Part shown: in pieces, positions 18,130 through 26,867 of the stretch | Layout of the letters: the number at the start of each line of letters is the position of its first letter | How positions within the stretch are numbered: position 1 is the first letter of the stretch | Assembly: GCF_027213645.1 (NCBI RefSeq) | Contig: NZ_JAPWGL010000001.1 | Coordinates: 868,001 to 932,000, forward strand | Direction of reading: 5' to 3' | Source: Pedobacter rhodius | GTDB lineage: Bacteria; Bacteroidota; Bacteroidia; Sphingobacteriales; Sphingobacteriaceae | Length of the DNA stretch: 64,000 nt | Made by a program: the position numbers and the translations under genes | Notes under the pieces: generated by a model | What the model was told of the DNA's origin: nothing | What the model saw: only the letters and a program-made list of their open reading frames with translations | Databases searched by the model: none

Positions 18130-19917
18130 TTATTTTGCGTCCAGAATTCTCGATTCGAACCATAAAAAGGCTGAAGCGAAAAGAAACCCAATAAAAAACC
18201 ACCATAGGGATACGTCCTCCTGATAAAAAAGATCAGTCGTTGCCGTTTTCCGTTGTTGATTTTTCGATTTATCTGCAAATAAATGTGTTAAGTTTATTTT
18301 CTGTTGGTTTCTTAATGCCTGCCAATCTGTATTTCTGTAAACATAAAAGGACCTTGCAGACTGATTTACAGATAAATTGTTCCAGCCGTGGGTTGTCGGC
18401 CAAAAAACAGCATCCCATTCAAACGGAAGTTCGATATTTTGTCTTGGCCCCAGTTTTATACTGTCGATTTTTAACAATGGTACTTTTCCCGCTTCGGCAA
18501 GATCGACTACAAATCTTGTTTGCTCATTTATTGAAGGAAACTGTGGAAATGTTTTAACGGACTGAATTTCTAATTTTTTCCTTGCTGTTTTTGATAAAAT
18601 TTCAGACCAGTACTTTGCATAATCATCGGTTTTGCCGGAAAGCAGCCAGTTAAAAGTGGAGGAAATTGAAGAAATTAATATCTTTCCCGAACCTATAATG
18701 GTACTGTTTACCAAAATTTTACCGCTTCCATCAATAATTACCGGCTGGTCGTTCCGAGCAGTTTTTAAAAATAAGGTTTGTTCCAAAGGTAACCTTGGGA
18801 ATTTATAATTTTCATCCTTTAATAATAAACTCAACGGTTTGTATTTTGAAGCCGGCGACTCAAACCTGCTGAATTTTCCGCTAAGCGCGGTAGCGGGTTT
18901 AGGATTTGAAATTCTGATGAATAAACCCATTCCGGTATTTACTGCATTTTCTATTGATTGCCTTTCATCCGGGCCTATTGCCTTCAACGCTTCCTCATCA
19001 ATGATTAAAACATCGAACTTTTTTAAGGAAGCAGTATTGATTCGGTTCAGGTTCAGGCTATCTATGTTCAGAAAATCCGAACTGTATTTGTTTTTACTTA
19101 TCTGGCTTCTGAAAGCCAACGGGTATTGATTATCGTAAAGCCATTTCTTTAAAAACTTATATTCAAAATCAGGAAATGAAGCTAGAATTAAAACTTTCAT
19201 TTGTGGTTGTTCGGCAACCAAAAATGGTACGGGTTCTTTTGCCAGCGTGTCGTTTCCCTGTAAAGCAATTAGCTGATAAATTGCGCTGCCGGTTTGTTTT
19301 GGCTGATTTTTGAATGAAAAACTTTTGGTAGATTTAGCTTCAACCGCAATAGAATCAATAGAATTTCCCAGTCCTTTAAATAAAAGTTTTACGTTTTTCC
19401 TGTTGCTGTTTTGATAAACGCCCTGAACCTTCAACTGTTCCGTGGTTTTAATTTCAGGTAGCCAGTTGGCCGAAATTATGCCATTTGGCTTTTCAGAAGG
19501 GTGAAAACTTATACCATAGCCTTCTAAGTTTTTTAATTCTTCATTGGCTAAGCCGTAACCATATACATTAATTTTTCTAATGTCTTTATGCGTGGCCAGG
19601 AAATAGGAGAGGTCTGGAATTGAATTCGCCTTGATGCCTTTAATTTCTGCTGAAGCAAATGAATATTTTGTGCCTTTTAATTTTGCAACGGAATCAGGAT
19701 TTGTTCCTGCGGTAAGCAAAATTATTTCATTTGCGCTTTGCTTCAAATGCGTGTTATATGTTATTGGAATAATCAACAAAACAAAACAAGCTACAGCAAT
19801 TACATTAGCCAAAACCCGCCAGATTAACCTCGCTTTACTTGCTCTGGAAAACTCTTTGTATAATAAAAAAGCTAATAAAAATAAGCATAAGGTTATAGCG
19901 ATATATTTGAATTCCAT
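18130..19917 (-). CDS. Membrane protein of the MoxR/BatA-type operon
   Basis: A 595-residue protein with two N-terminal membrane helices (about residues 4-20 and 33-52), a large periplasmic region, and a C-terminal helix around WWFFIGFLFASAFLWF. The central part (VLILASFPDFEYKFLKKWL, later FDVLIIDEEAL and GMGLFIRIS) looks like the glutamine-amidotransferase-like fold found in periplasmic partners of BatA-type proteins. No catalytic triad is evident. It follows the DUF4175 gene by 2 bases, so the two are coupled. I do not recognise a named family; a scaffold or ligand-binding role next to the MoxR chaperone is an inference. Confidence 0.65.
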   Translation of the reverse strand: MEFKYIAITLCLFLLAFLLYKEFSRASKARLIWRVLANVIAVACFVLLIIPITYNTHLKQSANEIILLTAGTNPDSVAKLKGTKYSFASAEIKGIKANSIPDLSYFLATHKDIRKINVYGYGLANEELKNLEGYGISFHPSEKPNGIISANWLPEIKTTEQLKVQGVYQNSNRKNVKLLFKGLGNSIDSIAVEAKSTKSFSFKNQPKQTGSAIYQLIALQGNDTLAKEPVPFLVAEQPQMKVLILASFPDFEYKFLKKWLYDNQYPLAFRSQISKNKYSSDFLNIDSLNLNRINTASLKKFDVLIIDEEALKAIGPDERQSIENAVNTGMGLFIRISNPKPATALSGKFSRFESPASKYKPLSLLLKDENYKFPRLPLEQTLFLKTARNDQPVIIDGSGKILVNSTIIGSGKILISSISSTFNWLLSGKTDDYAKYWSEILSKTARKKLEIQSVKTFPQFPSINEQTRFVVDLAEAGKVPLLKIDSIKLGPRQNIELPFEWDAVFWPTTHGWNNLSVNQSARSFYVYRNTDWQALRNQQKINLTHLFADKSKNQQRKTATTDLFYQEDVSLWWFFIGFLFASAFLWFESRILDAK

Positions 19918-19919
19918 AG

Positions 19920-22052
19920 CTATCTGCCTGTTTTATTTAGGTTATGAAAATAGTTTTGATATAAAGCCGAAGCCGGGAGCGCAACTGGTGTTTGCGGCTT
20001 TGCCGATTCACCTTTAATCATTTTTTGGATCGCCTGCTGGACGATCTCAATGTTTTTAGTTTGCAAATTTTTACCGGCGGATAGTTTTCTCAAACTCGTT
20101 AAAGCATTGAGGTAAGTCGCCGGATTATCGGCTGCAGCACCAATCATATACTTTTCCGTTTCACTTAGTAAAAATTTATCGCCTTCAATAAATTTTTTGC
20201 CCGATTTTCGGCTTTCTAACAATGCAAGTGCAGTTTTCAAATGCGCTAATCGCTGATCTTTCTGCGCTGCCGACATCTTTTGAACGGGCTGGGTAATTTT
20301 ATCCAATTCACCGCTCAGGCGTTTTTCGGGTTTCAAGGCAGCTGTTTTAACTGTTGTTTTGGCTACATAAGCCCTTGATTTTTGCTGCAAATCTTTCAAT
20401 AACCTCAATGCTTTATACTCATAAGGTAAGGCGTCCTGCGGTTTATAGGTTCTTAAACGCAACTCTGAATTCCACATTTCAGTTAAAACAGCTTTTAACT
20501 GCGCTTTCATTTCAGGTTCAAAGAAAGTGGCATCTTCGGCAATATCATGCTTGTGGGCGTATTTATCCATTATTGCTGTTACGTCGCCGAATTTTTCTTG
20601 TTCGCCCTTGCCTTCGGCATGTTCATCGTGGTCATCATGATCACCTCCAATTTCCGTTTCATTTTCTTCGCCCAAAAACTGGCCGTAACGTAGCCTCAAA
20701 AGCTTTTGATCGATACCCAAATCATTACTACGTGTTTTAAAAGCATCAGCAGAAAGCGTGGATTGCTCTTTTAGTAGTTTTTCTGTGTCAATTATAATTT
20801 GCCGCTGACTTCTGAAATACTCCGGAACGAGGTTTACGCCATTCGTCATTCCGGCCATACTCATCAGTTCAGTAGTATCTACGATCGAAACAAAATAAAC
20901 ATCAGAACGGCTCGACTGGCCATGGTTATCCATTGCCTTAATGAAAAAGTAAAGTTCATCGCCCGGTTTCATACCGAGGCTTTTCAAATCGATTTGCCTG
21001 CGCAGAGAAATACTTTTCTGGTTATTAAAACTGGTATTGAAACTCAATTTCTTTTCGGTGAAGCTCACGCCTTCGCCCTTTCCACTGGCCATTGTGGCTG
21101 AAATAAAAGCATCATTGATGCCATAATCATCACTTAAGGCAACATTTAAATTAAATTTTTGCGGCTGACCGATATCAATAGTGGTGCGTTGTTTTGGCTG
21201 TGTAATTTTGATGTGTACGGGTAAATCAGGAATAACTTCGATTTGATATAAATCTGATTTTTTGCCTTCTACCTCCAATTGATAAAAACCGGATTTTTCA
21301 ATCGTTTTTGAAAAAGTCCAGGTTGTAGCCGCTGGATTTTGTGGTTTCAGTACAATCGATTCCTTGTCATTAAAAATGATTTTTAGATTTTTGATTGCAA
21401 TATTGGTTTCGATGTTCCAGTTTACCTTAGCACCAATTTCTGCTTTAACCGAAAATTGTTTTTGTTTACGTTCCGATTTTCCGGTATAGACAGGTGGAAT
21501 TACGGTTAAACGGAAATCAGAAATTTCTGCAGGTATATTTTCCTCCATTACCGGCGCAGAAGTTTGATTTGATGCAACGGATTGATATGCTTTCTGGATT
21601 TGAGGGATTTTCGTAATGGCAAAACTCATTAATAAACCCGCTAAAAGAATAGCTAAGCCAAGATAAAGTCTTTTTACCGGTTCTTTCGGAGGGCTAATTT
21701 CAGAAATTCTATTTTCAATTTTGGCGAGTTGTAATTTTTGCAGCATTGACAATTCAGCCGGATTTTGAAGCAGTAAATCGGCACTTTCTTCCAGTTCAGG
21801 GTATTTATTGTTTACATACCTGGAAAAATCTTTATCAGAGGCTTTCCAGATCGGTTTGGTGAACAACAAAATGGCCAAAACAAGCGGCAGAGTAATAGCA
21901 GAGAGCCATGGGGACAGGTGTAAAACGTACACAAAAACTGCCGATAAAACCAAGGCAATTGCTAAGCTTATCGCAAAAATGCGAAGCAAATAAAGTGTTA
22001 TCCATCTTTTTCGCAAGCGATGTATCCAGTTTTGTCCTTCAGTTTTTAGCAT
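19920..22052 (-). CDS. DUF4175 family membrane protein
   Basis: About 710 residues from the ATG at 22052; a longer frame from 22097 would overlap the previous gene by 59 bases and is less likely. Two membrane helices follow a basic start (residues 23-50 region, then the second near LGLAILLAGLLMSFAI), then a long periplasmic part with beta-sandwich character (FRLTVIPPVYTGK, ITQPKQRTTIDIGQP) and a charged helical C-terminal part containing a His/Asp/Glu-rich stretch (HDDHDEHAEGK). This is the usual DUF4175 companion of MoxR-DUF58 operons in Bacteroidota and Alphaproteobacteria. It overlaps the BatA-like gene by 14 bases. Its function is unknown. Confidence 0.75.
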   Translation of the reverse strand: MLKTEGQNWIHRLRKRWITLYLLRIFAISLAIALVLSAVFVYVLHLSPWLSAITLPLVLAILLFTKPIWKASDKDFSRYVNNKYPELEESADLLLQNPAELSMLQKLQLAKIENRISEISPPKEPVKRLYLGLAILLAGLLMSFAITKIPQIQKAYQSVASNQTSAPVMEENIPAEISDFRLTVIPPVYTGKSERKQKQFSVKAEIGAKVNWNIETNIAIKNLKIIFNDKESIVLKPQNPAATTWTFSKTIEKSGFYQLEVEGKKSDLYQIEVIPDLPVHIKITQPKQRTTIDIGQPQKFNLNVALSDDYGINDAFISATMASGKGEGVSFTEKKLSFNTSFNNQKSISLRRQIDLKSLGMKPGDELYFFIKAMDNHGQSSRSDVYFVSIVDTTELMSMAGMTNGVNLVPEYFRSQRQIIIDTEKLLKEQSTLSADAFKTRSNDLGIDQKLLRLRYGQFLGEENETEIGGDHDDHDEHAEGKGEQEKFGDVTAIMDKYAHKHDIAEDATFFEPEMKAQLKAVLTEMWNSELRLRTYKPQDALPYEYKALRLLKDLQQKSRAYVAKTTVKTAALKPEKRLSGELDKITQPVQKMSAAQKDQRLAHLKTALALLESRKSGKKFIEGDKFLLSETEKYMIGAAADNPATYLNALTSLRKLSAGKNLQTKNIEIVQQAIQKMIKGESAKPQTPVALPASALYQNYFHNLNKTGR

Positions 22053-23406
22053 AAATACCGTTTTTTTTACTGAATGATAAAATACGTTCGATAACAAAAA
22101 TTATAAAAGCGACAATCCAGAATATTTGGTTTACCGGTTCATTTTGACTGGTTTTTACGGCTGCTATTATTTTATCGGTTTGAATAATTTCTTTTTGATT
22201 GATGGCTAAGCGTCTTTGATCAGCGGGGTTATTTTCAAAGCCAAAATTTTCTGCTTTTTCATTATTGATTATAACCGGCATTAAAGCCTTTACAAAGGTT
22301 TCGTCCCAAACCAATTGATTCCATTGCGGATTGAAGCGGCTGTAAAAGTGAAAAACAGATAAATTGTTTATGTTTTCCCTGGTTAAAATTGGATTTCCAA
22401 AGCCATCTGTCCAGGTTTTTTCGAAGGCTTTCGGTGCCTCAATTCTCTTTCTTGATTTAATTTTTTGCCCGTCAATATCAATAAAAGAAGTTTCAGTAAT
22501 CACTTTTCCTTTTTCGTATTGAAATAAAGTTCCATTTGTATCAATTGCCGATTTGAATTTTCCTGAAACCGGTTCATCAGACAGCCAAAAACCAATATTT
22601 GCTTTTCCGCCAGGATTAATTTTTATCTGCCTGCCACTAAAACTGCCGATTGCATTTAAGGCGGCAATCAGGTATTTTTTATCTTGATTGCCAGGCGTTT
22701 CATAAATTACAATTTTAAGAGCTGCGGCGTCGTTATTTTTAACCGGAACATAAACAGTATTTGAAGGATTTGATTTTGCTTCATATTTCTTTCCGGCATA
22801 ATCCGTAATCCAGCTGCTTAAAGTATCTGTCTGATTTAAAGGCTTCCACTTCAGCTTATATGAGATTTCAGGAAGTTTATAACCAAACTCATTCAAAGGG
22901 TTGTCTGCGAATAGGTAAACCGTATTTCCTGAAGGAACCACATTATTCAGTTGATTAAGCAGCGAGGTATAGCGCAATGTTCTTCTTTTTGAAGTCTCTG
23001 TATTTACTGTATCCTTTAGACTTAACGTGGTAAATCCGGTATCAAAATCATGAATTTCATAACCCAGTTTTGTTAAAGAATCGATGGTTTTTCGATTATC
23101 TTTAAAAACCCTGGGGAAATTCGATTTCCCGACCAAAATCCAGCCGGTACTTTTTCCTGATAAAGTTTTCCTGATAAAAGGCTGCGCGAGAATAAAAGCG
23201 GCAAGAATTAAAAGCAGACAGCGTAAAACAAGTAAAAGCCAATCGTTAATCCTGAAACTTTTTGAACTTGCCCTGGAACTTTCCCCTAATAGAGAAATGC
23301 TTCCAATTTTTAATATTTTACCTTGCTTAACATTCCACAAATGTATAATCAGCGGAATAATTAAACCTGCAAGCGCCAGTAAACCTATGGGATATAAAAA
23401 TTGCAC
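22039..23406 (-). CDS. BatA-like membrane protein (N-terminal double-transmembrane domain)
   Basis: A 455-residue protein opening with the BatA N-terminal domain: FLYPIGLLALAGLIIPLIIHLW, a cytoplasmic loop, then a second helix near LLLVLRCLLLILAAFILAQPF. In BatA the loop is followed by a von Willebrand A domain; here the middle part is periplasmic without a clear MIDAS motif, and a third helix near the end (IFWIVAFIIFVIERI) anchors the C-terminus. It starts 2 bases after the DUF58 gene. Such proteins are thought to receive MoxR-assisted assembly of metal-binding complexes at the membrane. Confidence 0.75.
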   Translation of the reverse strand: MQFLYPIGLLALAGLIIPLIIHLWNVKQGKILKIGSISLLGESSRASSKSFRINDWLLLVLRCLLLILAAFILAQPFIRKTLSGKSTGWILVGKSNFPRVFKDNRKTIDSLTKLGYEIHDFDTGFTTLSLKDTVNTETSKRRTLRYTSLLNQLNNVVPSGNTVYLFADNPLNEFGYKLPEISYKLKWKPLNQTDTLSSWITDYAGKKYEAKSNPSNTVYVPVKNNDAAALKIVIYETPGNQDKKYLIAALNAIGSFSGRQIKINPGGKANIGFWLSDEPVSGKFKSAIDTNGTLFQYEKGKVITETSFIDIDGQKIKSRKRIEAPKAFEKTWTDGFGNPILTRENINNLSVFHFYSRFNPQWNQLVWDETFVKALMPVIINNEKAENFGFENNPADQRRLAINQKEIIQTDKIIAAVKTSQNEPVNQIFWIVAFIIFVIERILSFSKKNGIYAKN

Positions 23407-23408
23407 AG

Positions 23409-24296
23409 TTAAATTCTAAGTTTACTTCGTTGTTTTAAAAAATCTCTTAATGCCTGGTCTAATGGTTCATCCGTACACATGGTTCTGTAGAAAATCCGTC
23501 GGTCGAGCATTTTAACGCGTGTTTCTTCTAAATAATTTGCAAACTTGGTTTTATATTCCGCTCTCGCTTTTGTCTGATCGATTTGAATGGTTTCACCCGT
23601 TTCCAAATCTTCGAAAGTGGTATAGCCTTTAAAGTCTAAATCGAGTTCGTTTCTCGAAACCACATGGAAAACCACTATTTCATGTCGAAGCGTATTTAAG
23701 GTATCGAGCAGGTTGATGATTTCATCGTCGGTTTGGTATAAATCAGTTACAAAAATTAATAATTCGCGTTTTTGTGCGCCTGCAAAAAGTTCTTTATAAT
23801 GTATTGGCTTGGTAAATGTTCCATCGGGATTTATCGATTCCAGCTGATAAAACAACCTGGTCAGATGTTGAAAATCCTGCTTTGGTGTCATCGAGAAAAT
23901 CCCTGAATGCTGAAAAACGTATAATCCGATGGCATCGCCCTGTAAGTTGGCTAAATAAGCTAATGAAGCACCAAGGTATTTTGCATAATCGATTTTCGTG
24001 AAATCGCCATCACTGTGGTTCATCGAAGCACTGGCATCAATCAAAATCCGAACGGCGATATTCGTTTCCACTTCTGATTCGCGAATGTAATACCTATCCG
24101 AACGGGCGAACATTTTCCAATCCAGCGAACGCAAATCATCGCCCGGCTGGTAGCTTCTGTATTGGCTGAACTCTAATCCGGCACCTTTAATGGTGCTTTT
24201 GTTAATGCCGCTCATAAAACCGTCTATCGTCATCTTCGCCGATAAATTCAGTTCTTTAATCGCCATCAATACTTTCGGATCGAGTAGTTTACTCAT
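23409..24296 (-). CDS. DUF58 family protein (von Willebrand A-like)
   Basis: A 295-residue protein with the DUF58 core GLEFSQYRSYQPGDDLRSLDWKMFARSDRYYIRESE, a very strong family signature, followed by a von Willebrand A-like segment with DASASMNHSD (DxSxS MIDAS motif). Its start overlaps the end of the MoxR gene by 8 bases, so translation is coupled. DUF58 proteins are the standard partners of MoxR AAA ATPases and are thought to present the target complex to the ATPase. It is expected to be cytoplasmic or membrane-associated through the BatA-like protein encoded next. Confidence 0.92.
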   Translation of the reverse strand: MSKLLDPKVLMAIKELNLSAKMTIDGFMSGINKSTIKGAGLEFSQYRSYQPGDDLRSLDWKMFARSDRYYIRESEVETNIAVRILIDASASMNHSDGDFTKIDYAKYLGASLAYLANLQGDAIGLYVFQHSGIFSMTPKQDFQHLTRLFYQLESINPDGTFTKPIHYKELFAGAQKRELLIFVTDLYQTDDEIINLLDTLNTLRHEIVVFHVVSRNELDLDFKGYTTFEDLETGETIQIDQTKARAEYKTKFANYLEETRVKMLDRRIFYRTMCTDEPLDQALRDFLKQRSKLRI

Positions 24297-25293
24297 TAAT
24301 AATCGCTTTTGGTTTCGAAATCGCTTTAATCAACTCATCAGTTACCTTATCGGCCGATACATTTTCAGCTTCGGCCTTAAAGTTCATTAAAACCCTGTGG
24401 CGAAGAACCGGGTAGGCCATTGTTTGTAAGTCTTCTAAAATAACTGCATACCTTCCCTTAAATAAAGCTCTTGCTTTTGCCGTTAAAATTAGCGCCTGGC
24501 CAGCCCGCGGACCCGCACCCCATCTAACCCATTCTTTAACAAAAGCGACTGAAGTTGTATCCGGCCGGGTGGCACGGATAAGTTCACTTACATACGTTAT
24601 TAAATCATCGCTGATACTGATTTCCCTGGTAATGGCCTGCAATTCTTTAATTTCCGCGGCGCCGATAATCGGGTTGATAACTAGTTTTTTACCCCCTGTC
24701 GTGCTGCTCAATATCCTCGCCTCTTCTTGCGCCGTTGGATAACCGATTTTGATGTATAAAAGGAAACGGTCTAACTGCGCCTCGGGAAGGGGGTAGGTGC
24801 CGGCCTGTTCAATCGGGTTTTGTGTGGCAAGAATAAAAAATGGCCGGTCTAAAGGATAGGTTTGTCCTCCGTAGGTTACCTCAAACTCCTGCATGGCTTC
24901 TAAAAGTGCCGACTGCGTTTTCGGTGGTGTTCTGTTTACTTCATCCGCTAAAACGATATTGGCAAATAACGGCCCTTTATTGAATTTGAAAAAACGCTTG
25001 CCTGTTACATGGTCTTCTTCCAATATCTCTGTTCCAACGATATCAGTTGGCATTAAATCGGGCGTAAACTGAATTCTTCTGAAGGAAAGATCCAAAGCTT
25101 GCGACATGGTTTTTACCATTAATGTTTTGGCCAGGCCCGGTACACCTTCTAAAAGGCAATGGCCTCCAGCCATTAAGGCAATCAGCATTTCTTCAATAAT
25201 TACGTCCTGGCCGACAATAACTTTCTGTATTTCGCTTTTTAGTGAGGAGATCTTTTCGATCAATATTTTTAGGTTGCTTTCTGAACGCTCCAA
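24289..25293 (-). CDS. MoxR-family AAA ATPase
   Basis: A 334-residue AAA+ ATPase. The Walker A motif is GVPGLAKT near residue 45, the Walker B is IVLADEVNRTPP, sensor 1 is FILATQNPIEQAGTYPLPEAQLDRF, and the C-terminal lid contains WVRWGAGPRAGQAL, all typical of MoxR. These ATPases act as chaperones that insert metal cofactors or assemble complexes together with vWA proteins. It is the first gene of a minus-strand run that continues with DUF58, BatA-like, DUF4175, a membrane protein and five Tld proteins, so its client may be among them. The promoter should lie in 25294-25444, shared with the divergent DUF4159 gene. Confidence 0.93.
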   Translation of the reverse strand: MERSESNLKILIEKISSLKSEIQKVIVGQDVIIEEMLIALMAGGHCLLEGVPGLAKTLMVKTMSQALDLSFRRIQFTPDLMPTDIVGTEILEEDHVTGKRFFKFNKGPLFANIVLADEVNRTPPKTQSALLEAMQEFEVTYGGQTYPLDRPFFILATQNPIEQAGTYPLPEAQLDRFLLYIKIGYPTAQEEARILSSTTGGKKLVINPIIGAAEIKELQAITREISISDDLITYVSELIRATRPDTTSVAFVKEWVRWGAGPRAGQALILTAKARALFKGRYAVILEDLQTMAYPVLRHRVLMNFKAEAENVSADKVTDELIKAISKPKAIINE

Positions 25294-25444
25294 AACGGTT
25301 GATTTTTTTAGTAAGTGAGATATTGTGCCTCAATATAGGGCTTAAAGGCAGATATTTTTAGCCCGACTGAAAGAATATCAAAAAATTTACAAGATAATCG
25401 CGATAAAAATCTGAATTAATAAAAATTGGCGGTAATTTAGGACG

Positions 25445-26074
25445 ATGCAAAGATCTAAATTCACATTTGCGAGACTAAAGTATAATTCAGGCGATTGGGA
25501 AACGGATCAGCGTATGCCTTCAAATATCTTAAACTCACTATTGGAGTACACAACCATTCCATTGGATGAAGAGGAAAAAATTGTTGAGTTGAGTAGTCCT
25601 GATTTATTTAAATATCCTTTCTGTTATTTAAGCGGTCATAAACTAGTGCAATTCAGCCAGCAGGAGGCGGTAAATTTTAAAACCTATGTACATAATGGCG
25701 GTTTCGTTTTTGTTGACGATTGCAATCACGATATCGACGGTTTATTCGCCCGTTCTTTTGAAACACAGATGAGCAATTTATTCGGGCCAACCGCACTAAA
25801 AAAGATTCCGAATAATCACGGTATTTACAATTCATTCTTTAAATTTGAAAAAGGTCCGCCAACAACTTCATTTGAATTAAATGGCTGGGGTGACGATTTA
25901 GTGCACGATTACTTAAAAGCGATAACCATAAACAACAGAATTGGCGTTTTGTACAGCAATAAAGATTACGGTTGCGAATGGGATTACGATTTCAGAAACA
26001 AACGCTTTTTAGCCGAAGACAATACCAAATTCGGCGTCAACATTATTTTATATGCCATGGGCATAAACAGCTAA
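25445..26074 (+). CDS. DUF4159 domain protein
   Basis: A 209-residue protein without signal peptide or membrane helix. It matches DUF4159: FTFARLKYNSGDWETDQRMP at the start, then LSSPDLFKYPFCYLSGH and NGGFVFVDDCNHDIDGLFARSF, ending with YGCEWDYDFRNKRFL and FGVNIILYAMG. The fold is thought to be glutamine-amidotransferase-like without catalytic residues. DUF4159 proteins usually accompany MoxR-DUF58-BatA operons; here the gene is divergent, 151 bases from moxR, and may share its regulation. Function unknown. The intergenic region contains GGGCTTAAA and a matching TTTTTAGCCC as a possible hairpin. Confidence 0.85.
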   Translation: MQRSKFTFARLKYNSGDWETDQRMPSNILNSLLEYTTIPLDEEEKIVELSSPDLFKYPFCYLSGHKLVQFSQQEAVNFKTYVHNGGFVFVDDCNHDIDGLFARSFETQMSNLFGPTALKKIPNNHGIYNSFFKFEKGPPTTSFELNGWGDDLVHDYLKAITINNRIGVLYSNKDYGCEWDYDFRNKRFLAEDNTKFGVNIILYAMGINS

Positions 26075-26093
26075 AAAACTAAAACCAAATATT

Positions 26094-26867
26094 TTGAAAT
26101 CTACACTAACCAAACTACTCCTGCTTGCGGTAGTTTTAATAGCTGCGAACACAGGTGCTTACGCTGCTAAAAATCAATATTATTATCAACTCAAAGTTTA
26201 CCATCTAAAAACTTCGGCGCAGGAAGCAATGGTTGATGCCTATTTAAAAGACGCGTTTATACCAGCAGTTCATCGTGCAGGTATAAATAGTGTAGGTGTT
26301 TTTAAACCGATTGCAAAAGATACCCTGGAGCAACTTGTATATGTTTTCATTCCATTTAAAAAGATGGATGATTTCTTAAAGCTGAACGAAACCTTAGTCA
26401 AAGACAAAGCATATTTGGAAGCGGGAGCTGCGTTTTTGAATGCGGAATATAATGCCCCTCCGTATACCAGGTTGGAGTCGATCATCTTGAAAGCATTTTC
26501 GGCGATGCCTGAGTTTGCCATTCCTAAGTTAACTACGCCAAAAAGTGAAAGGGTTTACGAGTTAAGAAGCTATGAATCGGCAACAGAGGGCCTTGCCATA
26601 AATAAAATCGGGATGTTTAATGATTACGAGGTAGCGATTTTTACAAAACTGGATTTCAATGCGGTTTTTTACGGACAGGTCATTTCCGGAAGTAAAATGC
26701 CAAACCTGATGTATTTAACAACCTTTAATAACAAAGCCGACAGAGATAAACATTGGATTGCTTTCGGCGAAGATTATAAGAAAATTAGTGGATTACCTCA
26801 GTATCAGCACAATGTTTCCAAAAATGTAACCCTGTTTTTATACCCGACAGATTATTCTGATTTATAA
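26094..26867 (+). CDS. NIPSNAP family exported protein
   Basis: A 257-residue protein starting with TTG at 26094; no in-frame ATG gives the signal peptide LLLLAVVLIAANTGAYA. Two NIPSNAP-type ferredoxin-like domains follow: YYQLKVYHLKTSAQEAMVDAYL near residue 27 and VYELRSYESATEGLAINKIGMF near 150, both with the typical E/YELRxY opening. NIPSNAP proteins have no agreed function. The stop codon overlaps the start of the next gene (TAATG), which strongly suggests co-translation with the channel-like protein. It lies 19 bases after the DUF4159 gene, so the three may form one transcript. Confidence 0.85.
   Translation: MKSTLTKLLLLAVVLIAANTGAYAAKNQYYYQLKVYHLKTSAQEAMVDAYLKDAFIPAVHRAGINSVGVFKPIAKDTLEQLVYVFIPFKKMDDFLKLNETLVKDKAYLEAGAAFLNAEYNAPPYTRLESIILKAFSAMPEFAIPKLTTPKSERVYELRSYESATEGLAINKIGMFNDYEVAIFTKLDFNAVFYGQVISGSKMPNLMYLTTFNNKADRDKHWIAFGEDYKKISGLPQYQHNVSKNVTLFLYPTDYSDL

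Noticed and set aside
24289..25293. MoxR operon as a defence or phage-related AAA system
   Set aside because: Motifs and partners (DUF58, BatA-like, DUF4175) are those of housekeeping MoxR operons in this phylum.
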